From contig CAVPBZ010000026.1 of NCBI GenBank assembly GCA_963702235.1, forward strand, positions 62,001 through 126,000: a stretch of DNA of 64,000 bases. The letters run 5' to 3'. The DNA is from PALSA-505 sp963702235. GTDB lineage: Bacteria > Actinomycetota > Actinomycetes > Streptosporangiales > Streptosporangiaceae. The notes under the pieces were generated by a model that saw nothing but the letters and a program-made list of their open reading frames with translations, made no database searches and was not told where the DNA came from. Below are positions 25,017 to 34,857 of the stretch, piece by piece; the first letter of the stretch is position 1, and each line of letters opens with the position of its first letter. The position numbers were made by a program, and so were the translations under genes.

Positions 25017-26003
25017 ATGAGCAAGCAGATCCGGGTGGCGGGCGCGGCAGGCCGGCCGGTGCTGGCCCCGGCGGGCCAGCCAGGCCGGCCCGGCCCCGGC
25101 CCGGCCGGACCCCGCTGGGTGGGCCGGATCTCGCTACGGGCCTGGTCCGCGTTCGACCGCAGGTTCTTCAAGCTGGCCGCGATGCCTGCGTTCCTAGTCG
25201 TGTTCCTCGTGACCGTGATTCCGCTGGTCAGCGGCTTGGGGCTCAGCTTCTCGACGATCAGCAGCACGCACAACGGCATCCTGCCGGCCACTCTGGGCAA
25301 CTACCGTGAGCTGATCACCGACCCGGTGACGCACACGGTCCTGCTGAACACCCTGATCTTCGTCGTGCTGGCCGTTACTCTGGAGATCATCTTCGGCCTG
25401 CTGCTAGCGGTACTGCTGGCGCAGAAGTACCGGGCCATGACCGTGTTCCGGGTGATCTTCCTGCTGCCGCTGACGGTGGCCAGTGTCGCCGCGGCGATCA
25501 GCTGGGGCGCGCTGCTGAACACGTCCCAGGGATGGGTCAACTATTTCCTGGGCCTGGTGGGCCTGCCGCAACCGAACTGGCTGGCGTCGCCGACCGCGGC
25601 GATGCCGTCGGTGGTCATTGCCGATATGTGGACCGGCGTCCCGGTCGTCGCGGTGATCGTGCTCGCGGCGCTGATCGCGGCGCCCATCGACCCTATCGAG
25701 GCAGCGATGGTGGACGGCGCCTCGGCCTGGCAGCGGTTCCGGTACGTAACGTTCCCGGCCATCAGGCCGGCACTGGTGCTCGCGGCGCTGCTGCGGACCG
25801 TCGCCGCGTTCCAGCAGTTCGCCCTGTTCCAGATCCTCACCGGCGGCGGGCCCGGACTCGATACCACCGTCATCAACTATTACGTGTACCAGCAGACGAT
25901 CGTCTACAACAACATCGGCTACGGCGCGGCGCTGGGAGTGCTGCTTCTGGTCGTGATGGCCGTGCCGCTGCTGGTGCTGTTCGCCCTGTCCAAGCGGCGA
26001 TGA
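25017..26003 (+). CDS. sugar ABC transporter permease (MalF/UgpA type)
   Basis: A 328-residue inner-membrane permease with about six transmembrane segments after a Gly/Pro-rich cytoplasmic tail. The EAA loop that docks with the ATPase reads EAAMVDGASAWQRFRYVTFP near residue 230. FLVVFLVTVIPLVSGLGLSF is the first TM segment. ATG 25017. It lies 124 bp after the binding protein and 46 bp before the second permease, in one operon. Confidence 0.9.
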   Translation: MSKQIRVAGAAGRPVLAPAGQPGRPGPGPAGPRWVGRISLRAWSAFDRRFFKLAAMPAFLVVFLVTVIPLVSGLGLSFSTISSTHNGILPATLGNYRELITDPVTHTVLLNTLIFVVLAVTLEIIFGLLLAVLLAQKYRAMTVFRVIFLLPLTVASVAAAISWGALLNTSQGWVNYFLGLVGLPQPNWLASPTAAMPSVVIADMWTGVPVVAVIVLAALIAAPIDPIEAAMVDGASAWQRFRYVTFPAIRPALVLAALLRTVAAFQQFALFQILTGGGPGLDTTVINYYVYQQTIVYNNIGYGAALGVLLLVVMAVPLLVLFALSKRR

Positions 26004-26049
26004 CGGTGACGAGGACCGCTCGCCGCAGGCCCGACAGAAGGGAGGGTGC

Positions 26050-26928
26050 GTGACTACCCAGGCACTGCAGGCTCAGCCCACGCCGGAGCCGGCCAGGCCG
26101 CGGCGCGTGATCCGGCGGCACGCCGGCGCGGCGGCCACGTTCGTGCTGCTGGCCGTGGGGACGATGTTCGTGCTGCTGCCGCTGTTGTGGCTGCTGTCGA
26201 CGGCGTTCAAGAAGCCGCTGGACGCGTCCGCTCTCCCGCCCCGGTATTTCGCCCGGCCGACATTGCACAATTTCGGTTCGGTCCTCGGCGGCCCGTTCGG
26301 CCACTACCTGGCGAACTCGGCGATCGTGGCGGTCGGATCGACGGCCGTTGCCCTGCTTCTTGGGGTCCCCGCCGGGTATGCCTTCGCCCGCTCGAAGATC
26401 CGGGGGGCCCGGCTCGTCAACGCGTGGTTCGTGCTCGCCTACGTGGCACCGCCGGTCGTCTTCATCATCCCGCTGTACATCATCTACCAGCACCTGGGCC
26501 TGCTGGACACGTACCCGGGCCTGATCATGGCCTACGAGACCGGCCTGCTGCCGTTCACCATCTGGCTCATGCGCGTCTACTTCAGCGACGTCCCCCGCGA
26601 GCTCGACGAGGCGGCCTGGATCGACGGGTGCAGCAAGATGCGCGCGCTGTGGCGGGTGGTGCTGCCGACGGTCTGGCCCGGCGTGGCGACCGTGGGTCTG
26701 CTGGTCGGCCTGGCGTCGTGGGGTGAGTACTTCGGCGCCGTCATCCTGACCGGGCCGAGGACGGAGACCGCCCCGGTTGCGGTCGAGTCCTACATCGGCA
26801 CCATGTTTAGCAACTGGAGCGAGCTGGCCGCCGCGGGCGTGGTGGTCGTCGTCCCCGCGCTGCTCGCGACGATCGTGGTGCAGCGCGGATTCGTCCGCGG
26901 GCTGACCTTCGGCGCGGTGAAGCAGTGA
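26050..26928 (+). CDS. sugar ABC transporter permease (MalG/UgpE type)
   Basis: A 292-residue second permease, GTG start at 26050 after GGGAGG. Six TM segments are readable. The EAA loop is EAAWIDGCSKMRALWRVVLP near residue 190. It overlaps the SDR gene by 4 bp (GTGA), which indicates translational coupling, so the SDR product probably acts on the imported compound. Confidence 0.9.
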   Translation: MTTQALQAQPTPEPARPRRVIRRHAGAAATFVLLAVGTMFVLLPLLWLLSTAFKKPLDASALPPRYFARPTLHNFGSVLGGPFGHYLANSAIVAVGSTAVALLLGVPAGYAFARSKIRGARLVNAWFVLAYVAPPVVFIIPLYIIYQHLGLLDTYPGLIMAYETGLLPFTIWLMRVYFSDVPRELDEAAWIDGCSKMRALWRVVLPTVWPGVATVGLLVGLASWGEYFGAVILTGPRTETAPVAVESYIGTMFSNWSELAAAGVVVVVPALLATIVVQRGFVRGLTFGAVKQ

Positions 26929-27689
26929 CCGGAGCGTCCGCGGCCGAGCGGCCTGGCGTGGCGTTCGTCACCGGGGCAGCCGGAGGGATCGGCCGCGCCA
27001 CGGCGATCCTGCTTGCCAGCCGCGGGATGGTGGTCGTCGGCGCGGACACCGCCGATGGCGGCGACCTCGCGCAGCAACTGCGCCGGCTCCAGCCGGCCAG
27101 CGCCGTGCTGCGCACCGACGTCAGCTCGGCCCGGGCCGTCACGGCGGCAACGGCGGCCGCCGCCGAGCGTGGTCGGCTCACCGTGGTCGTCAATGCGGCC
27201 GCCATCCTCGCCTGCCACGACGTGGCGCGGACCGACGAGGCGGAATGGGACCGGGTATTCGAGGTCAATGTCAAGGGAACCTACCTGGTCTGCCGGGCAG
27301 CGATCCCGCTCCTGCGCGCCGCGGGCGGCGGCTGCGTGATCAACCTGTCCTCCGTGCACGCGATGGCGACGGTCCCCGACCTCGCGGCCTACGCGGCGAG
27401 CAAGGGCGCGGTCGTCGCGCTGTCCAGGCAGATGGCGATCGATTATGCCGCCGACAACATCCGTGTGGTGCCACTGGTGGTGGGCAGCGTCGATACCGAG
27501 ATGTCCAGGCAGCACGCGCTGGCCCAGGGCCTGTCGCCTGACTGCGCCGAACCGGGCAGCAGCAAGCTCGGGCGGATGGCCGAGCCGGCCGAGGTGGCCC
27601 GCGTGATCGCGTTCCTCGCCTCACCCGAGGCGAGCTTCATGACCGGCTCACCGGTGATCGCCGACGGTGGCATGCTCTGCCGGCTGTGA
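26925..27689 (+). CDS. short-chain dehydrogenase/reductase
   Basis: A 254-residue classical SDR. The cofactor motif TGAAGGIGRA is near residue 17, the NAG-type motif reads VVNAAAI, the catalytic Ser is in NLSSVHAM, and the Tyr-x3-Lys is in AAYAASKGAV. Asp after strand 2 (VVGADTADGG) favours NAD(H). Position at the end of the importer operon suggests an early oxidation of the imported sugar or sugar acid, upstream of the DapA-type aldolase. Confidence 0.88.
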   Translation: MTGASAAERPGVAFVTGAAGGIGRATAILLASRGMVVVGADTADGGDLAQQLRRLQPASAVLRTDVSSARAVTAATAAAAERGRLTVVVNAAAILACHDVARTDEAEWDRVFEVNVKGTYLVCRAAIPLLRAAGGGCVINLSSVHAMATVPDLAAYAASKGAVVALSRQMAIDYAADNIRVVPLVVGSVDTEMSRQHALAQGLSPDCAEPGSSKLGRMAEPAEVARVIAFLASPEASFMTGSPVIADGGMLCRL

Positions 27690-27776
27690 CCCGCCCGCGG
27701 GGCGCGGCGACCGCGCGGACCACCGCTGCTGCCCCGCCCGCCGAGGCCGGCGGCATCGCGGTTACCCGCACTGTTT

Positions 27777-27788
27777 GTCGTTTACAAT
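27777..27788. promoter_or_regulatory. candidate GntR operator upstream of its own gene
   Basis: GTCGTTTACAAT matches the complement of the aldolase site (ATTGTTTACAAT) at 10 of 12 positions and lies 52 bp upstream of the GntR start, as expected for autoregulation. Confidence 0.5.
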
Positions 27789-27839
27789 CGGCAAGGTGGC
27801 GGACTGGCGGGGATGACAGTCCGAAGAGCGGAGGTCACG

Positions 27840-28616
27840 ATGACGAGCCTGCAGTCGGAGACGACCAGGGAACCTGCTCCGGGCCGCCCGCTGCTGGCAG
27901 GCCCGGCAGCCCGCACCTCGCTGGGCGAGGTGGTTGCCGAGCGACTCCGGGACGCGATATTCAACGCGGAGCTGTCACCCGGCCAGCATCTGCGCGAGGA
28001 ACAAATCTCTGAGACGCTGGACGTCAGCCGGGGCCCGGTTCGTGATGCGTTCCTCATGCTTGAGCGCGAGGGCCTGGTCCGCCTGTCCCGGCACCGTGGA
28101 GCCACAGTTGTCCAGCTCTCGGTCGAGGACTTCGGTGAGGTGTACAGCCTCCGGTCGGTGATCGAGTCCCTCGCTGTGCGGCTTGCCATCCGGCGCCGGG
28201 AGCAGTCTGACCTGCAGGCCCTCGAGCAGTCGCTGGCCGCGATGCGCACCGGGCTGAAGCGCAAGATCACGCCGCAGACGGCCGCCCAGCTCGACGTGAA
28301 CTTCCATGACTGCATCTTCCGTGCGGCGCACCACGATCGTCTCTACCGGAGCTGGTCGAACATCCGCATGCAGGTGCACTGGTTCCTGCTGCTGCGCACC
28401 GTCGCCGATCAGGACTGGCGGGACAGCTTGACGCAGGGCCATGCCCGCATACTGGAGCTGATCGAATCGAGGGACGAGGCCGGCGCGGTGACCGCGATCA
28501 GCGAGCACATCCGGTCGGCGTACAACCGGATCTGCGGCGGCCTCATCGACCAGCAGCCGAGCCAGGAGTCCGGTCAGAGCGCACGTGAGCGTGCCGACTC
28601 CTTCCTGCTGACCTGA
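27840..28616 (+). CDS. GntR/FadR-subfamily transcriptional regulator
   Basis: A 258-residue regulator from ATG 27840 (SD GGAGG, 5 nt). The winged HTH spans about residues 25-90 (EEQISETLDVSRGPVRDAFLMLEREGL). The rest is an all-helical FCD effector domain with the metal/ligand His-type positions (NFHDCIF, HARILELI, SEHIRSAY). FCD regulators sense sugar acids or carboxylates. Palindromes before four transcription units of this locus fit a local repressor. Confidence 0.88.
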   Translation: MTSLQSETTREPAPGRPLLAGPAARTSLGEVVAERLRDAIFNAELSPGQHLREEQISETLDVSRGPVRDAFLMLEREGLVRLSRHRGATVVQLSVEDFGEVYSLRSVIESLAVRLAIRRREQSDLQALEQSLAAMRTGLKRKITPQTAAQLDVNFHDCIFRAAHHDRLYRSWSNIRMQVHWFLLLRTVADQDWRDSLTQGHARILELIESRDEAGAVTAISEHIRSAYNRICGGLIDQQPSQESGQSARERADSFLLT

Positions 28617-28708
28617 CCTGGGATCTTCTTGCTCACCGTATCCGGCGGGCAAGATCACGCCACCCCGGCTGCGCCGTGACCGGCGGCCGGCGGCGGCCGC
28701 AGGCGGGG

Positions 28709-29574
28709 CTAGCGGCTACCGGCGACGACGACATTGCCGTGCAGCACCTTCCCAGACGATAGCCACGCCAGGACATCTCCCAGCGTCCAGCTCGCCAGCC
28801 GCCACATCGCGCGGTCGGAGATCGCCGCGCAGTGCGGGGTGAGGATCGTGTTCGGGGCACTGAGCAGCGGCGACGTGGCCGGCAGCGGCTCGGCGGTGAA
28901 GACATCGAGCCCCGCGCCGCCGAGGTGCCCCGTGCCGGGCAGGTCGGCCAGGGCGGGCTCATCGACGATCCCGCCGCGCGAGACGTTGACGACGACGGCG
29001 CCGGTGGGCAGCAGCGACAGCTCCCGATGCCCGATGAGCCCCCTCGGGTCTGCGCGGTGAGCGGCACGTGCACGCTGAGCACGTCACTGCGCCGCAGCAG
29101 CTCGTCCAGCCCGCCGACGCGCGTGACCTGCGGGGGGATAGTGGTGGCATAGGGATCGTGGGCGAGCACCTGGGCCGCCAGCGGGTGCACCATGCGCGCG
29201 GTCTCGGCCCCGATCCTCCCGCAGCCGACGAGGCCGACGGTGAGCTCGTCGAGCGGCTTCATCGGCAGCAGTGGCAGAGCGCCGCGCCAGCCCGCCCGCA
29301 CGAAGCGATCCGCGAGCGGCATCTTGCGCGGCAGCCCGATCATCAGGCCGACGGCACGGCTTGCCACTTCCACGGCACCGTAGTTGGGCTCGTTCAGCAG
29401 GGTGATCCCGAGAGAGGCGACCGTGTTCAGGTCGATGGTGTCCACTCCGACCCCGACGCGGCCGATGACCCGGACATCCGGCGCCATCGCCTCGATGTGC
29501 GCGCGCTCGAGGCGCTGGATGCCGACCATGACGGCGCTGGCTCCGCCCGTCGCCGCCCGCGCCAGCTCCGGTGC
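28709..29574 (-). pseudogene. D-2-hydroxyacid dehydrogenase, C-terminal part (split by transposon)
   Basis: This is the larger part of an NAD-dependent D-2-hydroxyacid dehydrogenase. Readable are the dinucleotide site GLVGCGRIGAETARM, and in the shifted frame the catalytic Arg (VNVSRGGIVDE), Glu (LDVFTAEPLP) and His (ILTPHCAAIS). The first 44 codons lie at 37683-37814 beyond the Tn3-type element. Joining the parts restores one frame across the insertion point. A second lesion is a shift at about 29038-29042, in a run of five G; one extra G would restore a 332-residue protein. The substrate was probably a sugar acid of the same locus. Confidence 0.88.
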
Positions 29575-29612
29575 GGGGGTTGAGCGACAACGGAACGGTG
29601 GTTGTCGTTAAG
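29575..29612 (+). repeat. Tn3-type left terminal inverted repeat (38 bp)
   Basis: Starts GGGGG and ends GTTAAG, with GGAACGG in the middle, the same landmarks and length as the classical Tn3 repeat. Immediately left of it is GGTGC (29570-29574). Confidence 0.88.
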
Positions 29613-29742
29613 GCCCCTCGCGGAGCCCTGTTAGCGACACTGGCCGTTCTAATGTCGCTGGCCGCAGGCCGCTAGAGAACTCTTGTAACGGTTTGAGTGC
29701 TGTGGATGATCTGGGGGCGTTGACGGTTCTACGGTGCGGTCT

Positions 29743-32194
29743 ATGCCGGTGGAGTTCCTGACGGATGACGAGGCGGCGTCGTACGGCCGGTACGCGGGGA
29801 CGCCGTCGCAGGCGGACCTTGACCGCGTGTTCTTCCTCGATGACGACGACCTGAAGCTGGCCCGCAGGCACCGCGGCGAGCACGTGAGGGCCGGGTGGCT
29901 CGGGAGGTTCCTGGAGGACCCGCTCGACGTCCCGGACGGGGTGCTTGAGTTCGTGGCGGGTAAGCAGCTGGGTATGGCCGCCACGTCGGAGGTAAAGCAT
30001 CGACGACGCCCTGGAGCTGCTGGACCTGATGATGTCGGCCGAGCTGCTGGGCCGGGCGCAGCGGGAGGCCGACAAGGAGAACGCCCGCCGGCATCCCCGC
30101 CTGGCCAGGGCGTCGGCCAGGCTCGCGGTCGCGGTGGAGGCACTGTTCGAGTCCGACGGGTGGGGAGCGCAGGGCGAGGAGCCGCGGGTCTCGGAGGTGT
30201 GGCAGGCGATCGAGGCGGTGGTCTCGCGCGCTGAACTGCGCGCCGCGCTGGCGCTGGTCACGGAGAGCGTGCCCACGCCGGGCGGCCCCGACCCGGACGG
30301 CTGGCGGGCGGCGCTGCCCGCCCGGTACCCGGCGGTGTCGGGGTTCCTGAAGATGCTCCCGGCCGTGATCGAGTTCGGCGCCAGAGCCGAGGGCGCGCCG
30401 GTGCTCGCGGCGATGCGGGCGCTGCCCGACGTCCTGGCCTACCGCAGCCGCCTGGCGGCCCCACTCATCCCCGGCCGGCTGATCGACGAAGGCGTGGTGA
30501 ACGGCCCGTGGCGGCGGCTGGTGCTCGGCCACCCCGCACACGAGGACGGCGCGGTCAGCCGGCACGCCTACGCCTTCTGCGTGCTCGAGCAGTTCTGGCG
30601 CGGCCTCAAGCGCCGCGACATCTGGGCCGACGCCTCCACCCGGTGGTGCAACCCGCAGGCCCGCCTCCTGGAAGGCGCGGCGTGGAAGGCGGCCCGCGGC
30701 GACGTCCTGACCAGCCTCGGCCTGCCCGGCGACCCGGCCGCCCTGCTCGCGGAGCACGCCCGGACGCTGGACGCCTCTTACCGGGAGGTTGGCGGCCGCC
30801 TGGCAGTCAACACCGAGGTGGCCATCGACGACGACGGGAAGATCCACCTGACCGGACTCAAGGCCGTCGAGGAGCCGCCGTCGATGGCCGGCCTGCGCGC
30901 CCGGACCACGGCGATGCTGCCGCGCGTCGGCCTGCTGAGGTGCTCCTTGAGGTCATGTCCTGGGCGCCGGAGATCGGGGAGGCGTTCACCGCGGCGTCTG
31001 GCGGGCGGTCCCGGCTGGAGGACCTGCCGGTCTCGGTCGCCGCGTGCCTGGCCGCGCACGCGATGAACGTCGGGTACCGGCCGGTCGCGAAGAAAGGGGC
31101 ACCGGCGCTGGAGCGGTCGCGGCTGTCGCACGTCTTCCAGAACTACGTGCGCCCCGGGACCCTCGCGGCGGCGAACGCCCCCGCTGGTCGCCCGCCAGGC
31201 CGATCTCCCTCTCGCCCAGGCGTGGGGCGGCGGCCTGGTCGCCGCCGTGGACGGGATGCGGTTCGTGGTCCCGGTCCCGGCCGCGTTCGCTCGGCCCAAC
31301 AGGAAGTACTTCGGATCGAAGCGGGGCATGACCTGGCTCAACGCCATGAACGACCGCGGCATGGGGCGCGGCGCGAAGATCGTGTCGGGAACGGTGCGGG
31401 ACTCCCTGCATATGATCGACGTCATCTTCGGCCTCGACAGCGGCCCCCTGCCCGAGATTGTCGTCACCGACACCGGCTCCTACTCCGACGTGGTGTTCGG
31501 CCTGCTGGAGCTGCTGGGCATCTCCAACCGGCCCGCGCTCGCCGACCTGCCCGACCAGAAAGGCTGGCGCATCAGCGCGTCGGCCGACTACGGGCCGCTC
31601 AACACCTTCGCCCGCGGCCGTGTCGACACCGCGAAGGTCCGCCGGAACTGGGAGGACGTCCTGCGGGTCGTGGCCTCTATATACACCGGCACCGTCCGGG
31701 CCTGCGACGTGGTGGCCATGCTGCAGCGCGAAGGCCACCCCACCGCGCTCGGCGAGGCCATCGCGATGTACGGGCGGATCTTCAAGACCCTGCACATCCT
31801 GGCCTACATCGACACTGACGAGACCTACCGGCGCGACATCAAGGGCATCCGCAACCTGCAGGAAGGCCGCCACGCGCTCGCCCGGAAGATCTGCCACGGG
31901 AAGAAAGGCGAGCTGTATCACCGCTACGAGCGCGGCATGGAGAACCAGCTCGGCTCCCTCGGCCTCGTCCTCAACTGCGTCGTGCTGTGGACCACCGTCT
32001 ACCTCAACGCCGCCGTCCGCCAGCTCAGGGCCCAGGGCTACCCGGTGCTCGAGGAGGACATGGCCCGCCTGTCCCCGTTCGTCAGCCGCCACCTGGGCGT
32101 TCACGGCACGTACAGCTTCGTGCTCCCAGATCTGGCCCCCGGTGCCATCCGGGAGCTTCGCGACCCCGGCGCCGACGAGGAGGACGACGAGTGA
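29743..32194 (+). pseudogene. tnpA: Tn3-family transposase tnpA, broken by three frameshifts
   Basis: The N-terminal DUF4158-like part starts at ATG 29743 (MPVEFLTDDEAASYGRYAG). The frame changes near 30000 (to DDALELLDLMMSAELLGRAQ), near 30935 (to EVLLEVMSWAPEIGEAF) and near 31180 (to DLPLAQAWGGGLVAAVDG). The last part (to 32194) carries the DDE domain: IVVTDTGSYSDVVFGLLELL with the second Asp region, and GMENQLGSLGLVLNCVVLW with the C-terminal Glu region. The N-terminal part also looks shortened near HVRAGW-LGRFLED. Total about 815 codons, shorter than the usual 960-1000. Not functional as read. Confidence 0.88.
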
Positions 32195-32211
32195 CCGGCG
32201 CGAGCTCACAG

Positions 32212-33084
32212 TCAGCCGGCGGCCGCTGCGGCGGCCTTCTCATCGTGATCGCGCAGCATGCGCATGACGGTCGCCGGTGACGGGTGCTGGCCTTTCTTCT
32301 TTCCCGTGGCGATGACGAGGCGGGCAGCGATGTCACGCAGGCTCATTTCCTGGCCGCGCAGGTGGAGGGCGACGGCGAGCATGGTGTCGTCGGTGACGGT
32401 GGCACCGCCGATGGCCTTGCCCCTGGCGCGGGCGGCTTCGTGGCCCTCCAGGGTGCGGTCGCGGATGTACTCGCGCTCCATGCCTGAGAGCGCGGCGAGC
32501 ACGGTGAACACGACCCCGGACGGATCGTGGGAGCCCTGCAGCTCACCGGTGAGGAAATCCAGCCCGATACCGGCGGCGCGCAGCTGCTCGGCGAGCGCCG
32601 CGAGCTCGAGGCCGCGGCCGAGCCGCTTGTGCTCGTGCACGACGATCGTGACCGCGGCGCCGGACGCGCGGATCTCCCGGGCGAGGGCGACGGCCCGGTC
32701 GAGCCCGGGCCGGGTGACGGCCCGGGTGGAGATCTTCTCGGCGAAGATCCGGGTGACACCCGAGACCCGCAGTGAGTCGGTCTGGGTGTCCAGTGACTGG
32801 CGGACGGTTGAGGCGCGGGCGTACCCGATCCGCACGTGCCCGGCCGGAACCGGGCCGGCGGCCGCGGGCCGGGGCAGCTCGGTCCAGGCCGAGCCCGGCT
32901 TGCGGAGCGGCGGGACCGGGACGCTGAGGGCCTTCGCCAGATGGGGCACGAGCCGGAACCGGGCGGTGTGGTACTGGACGGCCACCCTGCCCCGGCCGGT
33001 CCGGCATGGTGACCCGGCCGGGGCGGAGCAGGACGACATCGGGCAGTCGCTGGCCTCCACGCGCAGGAAGTCGTCGTCGCTCAC
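32212..33084 (-). CDS. tnpR: serine recombinase / Tn3-type resolvase with N-terminal Cys-rich extension
   Basis: A 290-residue protein, GTG 33084. Residues about 85-215 are the resolvase catalytic domain (IGYARASTVRQSLDTQ with the nucleophilic Ser, VHEHKRLGRGLELAAL, LAALSGMEREYIRDRT). The C-terminus is a resolvase-type HTH (MSLRDIAARLVIATGK, SPATVMRMLRDH). Unlike classical 185-residue TnpR, about 80 extra N-terminal residues include a Cys/His cluster (DCPMSSC, then PC and QYHTARF) that could bind zinc. It would resolve cointegrates at the adjacent res-like region, from which it is transcribed. Confidence 0.85.
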   Translation of the reverse strand: MSDDDFLRVEASDCPMSSCSAPAGSPCRTGRGRVAVQYHTARFRLVPHLAKALSVPVPPLRKPGSAWTELPRPAAAGPVPAGHVRIGYARASTVRQSLDTQTDSLRVSGVTRIFAEKISTRAVTRPGLDRAVALAREIRASGAAVTIVVHEHKRLGRGLELAALAEQLRAAGIGLDFLTGELQGSHDPSGVVFTVLAALSGMEREYIRDRTLEGHEAARARGKAIGGATVTDDTMLAVALHLRGQEMSLRDIAARLVIATGKKKGQHPSPATVMRMLRDHDEKAAAAAAG

Positions 33085-33093
33085 CCGCAGATC

Positions 33094-33204
33094 GTTTCAT
33101 ATGGTGTTTCATTCCTCCAGCTGTTTGCAACACCCTATGAAACACAGTTGGCCCTGATCGATCCGCAGCAGGCGGGTTGTTTCATAAGTGGCCACCTGTG
33201 AAAC
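33094..33204. other. res-like repeat region upstream of resolvase
   Basis: Five copies of GTTTCAT or its complement-type ATGAAAC/GTGAAAC occur within 111 bp at 33094, 33105, 33137, 33179 and 33198, in direct and inverted orientation. Tn3 res sites consist of three inverted-repeat subsites beside tnpR, so this is the likely recombination site and autoregulatory region. Confidence 0.6.
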
Positions 33205-33587
33205 GCTCAGCCGCCCTGGCCCAGGTGCACGCCACCCAGGCCGCCACCGCCGCCGCCATGCTGGCCCACTTCCGGCTCAGCCTGGCCGCCGAGGACGCCT
33301 GGCGCGACGCGCTCGGCGTCACCCGGGCCCTGCCAGCACCAGGTCATCGAAGGCACCACCGAGGCCGGGCAGGAAGGCAGCCGGTGACCCGTATCCCCGG
33401 CCGGGCCTATCTCGACCCCGGTGACCGGCGGGCCGGGTGGTACGACCCGACCCGCCCCTTCCCTGCCGCTGTTGTTCAAGCCTCTCGTCCTCGGCGATCA
33501 GCGCCGGGGCGGCCTTGGCGGCGATCCGGCCGGGGAAGGTTGAATGCGCTGGTGGTCAGGGAATTCACGTCATCAGCTCCGCTCTGA
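33198..33587 (+). CDS. small uncharacterised ORF inside transposon
   Basis: GTG 33198 opens a basic, Ala-rich frame (AALAQVHATQAATAAAMLAHF, then GRAYLDPGDRRAGWYDPTRP). It resembles no family known to me and may be two overlapping remnants. The start lies in the res-like region, so expression would be coupled to resolution control. Weak support. Confidence 0.25.
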   Translation: MKRSAALAQVHATQAATAAAMLAHFRLSLAAEDAWRDALGVTRALPAPGHRRHHRGRAGRQPVTRIPGRAYLDPGDRRAGWYDPTRPFPAAVVQASRPRRSAPGRPWRRSGRGRLNALVVREFTSSAPL

Positions 33588-33633
33588 GGTCGCTGGCGGC
33601 CGTCGTGCGCGGAAGGTGTCACGCGGATTCCGC

Positions 33634-34857
33634 TCATCCTTCCCGGCTGGCCTCCTCGATCAGCAGCCTCGCGGCCACCGCCGCGCCGTCGGTGCGGATC
33701 GCGCCGGCCACGGTGGCCGCCCGGGTGCGGGTCCCGGGGTCCAGGGCCGCCGTAAGCGCGGCGGACAACGACCCGGTGGTCGGCGGCACCGCGTCGTGCG
33801 CCGCGCCGATGCCCAGGCTGGCCACCCGGCTGGCCCAGTACGGCTGGTCCCCCCACTGCGGCACCACCACCTGGGGTGCGCCGGCCCGGGTGGCCGTGGT
33901 TGTGGTGCCCGCGCCGCCGTGGTGAACGACGGCGGCCACCCGGCCGAACAGGGCCTGCTGGTTGACCTCACCGACGGCGAAACAGTCGTCCCGGTCGTCG
34001 GCCGGGGCCAGATCGGCCCAGCCGCGGCCGACGATCATACGGCGGCCATGCGCGCGGATCGCCTCGCTGGCCACCCGGGCGGCGTCCCCGGGGTCGCGCA
34101 TGCTGCCGAAGCCCACATACACCGGTGGCGGGCCGGCGTCCAGGAACGCCTCCAGGCCGGCCGGGAGCGGCCGCTCGTCGGGCAGGATCCACGCGCCGGT
34201 CTGCACCACGCCGAGGCCGGACGGCTCCGGCCAGGGGCCCAGCGCCGGGTCCGCCGCCAGCCACGGGTGGCTGGTGATGACGAAGTCGCGGACGCTGGCC
34301 ACCGGCGCCAGGCCATTCGCCGCCCGCTGGGTATTGAGCGCCTCGCCGAACACCGCGTTGTAGCTCTGGGCGTTCAGCTCCCACAGCTTCTCGTTGTCGG
34401 TCACGTCTGGTGGGAGTGGCCGACCCGGCAGTGGGGTCGGCGGGTGGTGCGGTGACGGCAGGAAGATCGGGCAGTAGCTCACGTGCACGGAGTGAATGCC
34501 CAGTTTCTCGGCCACCGACCGGGCGGCGGCCACGACCGGTATCACGCCGGTGGCCACCAGCGCGTCGCATCCCTCGGCGGCCACGGCGACCTTGCCGAAC
34601 CAGGTGGCGATCAGCTCGGCGGTGAGCCGGGGTACGTCAGCCGGCGACGGCGGCCTCTTCCCCTGCACCAGCTCACGCACCGAGTCACCGGCCGGGAGCA
34701 GCGGCACACCGACCTCGGCCGCCCGCTCCGCGCAGTCCGGCGGCGCGCAGAGCAGCGCCTCCGCGCCGAGTGCCTGCAGCCGCACTCCGAGTGCCAGCAG
34801 TGGTTCGACGCCTCCGCGCGAGTCATACGTTGACAGCAACACACGCACTTCTTGCAT
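33634..34857 (-). CDS. GT-B glycosyltransferase, glycopeptide/macrolide (Gtf) type, transposon cargo
   Basis: A 407-residue GT1-type enzyme. The N-terminal half reads VRVLLSTYDSRGGVEPLLALGVRL-like sequence near the start and ALLCAPPDCAERAAEVGVP, close to the glycopeptide Gtf proteins. The C-terminal donor domain carries VYVGFGSMRDP, the nucleotide-sugar motif VVHHGGAGTTTTA and VPQWGDQPYWASRV. It would transfer a sugar from a nucleotide donor onto a small-molecule acceptor. No other antibiotic-pathway genes are nearby, so its role as cargo is open: tailoring remnant, or drug inactivation by glycosylation. Confidence 0.88.
   Translation of the reverse strand: MQEVRVLLSTYDSRGGVEPLLALGVRLQALGAEALLCAPPDCAERAAEVGVPLLPAGDSVRELVQGKRPPSPADVPRLTAELIATWFGKVAVAAEGCDALVATGVIPVVAAARSVAEKLGIHSVHVSYCPIFLPSPHHPPTPLPGRPLPPDVTDNEKLWELNAQSYNAVFGEALNTQRAANGLAPVASVRDFVITSHPWLAADPALGPWPEPSGLGVVQTGAWILPDERPLPAGLEAFLDAGPPPVYVGFGSMRDPGDAARVASEAIRAHGRRMIVGRGWADLAPADDRDDCFAVGEVNQQALFGRVAAVVHHGGAGTTTTATRAGAPQVVVPQWGDQPYWASRVASLGIGAAHDAVPPTTGSLSAALTAALDPGTRTRAATVAGAIRTDGAAVAARLLIEEASREG

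Noticed and set aside
31247..32194. Separate intact small transposase
   Set aside because: It is the C-terminal part of the broken Tn3 tnpA, continuing from earlier frames.
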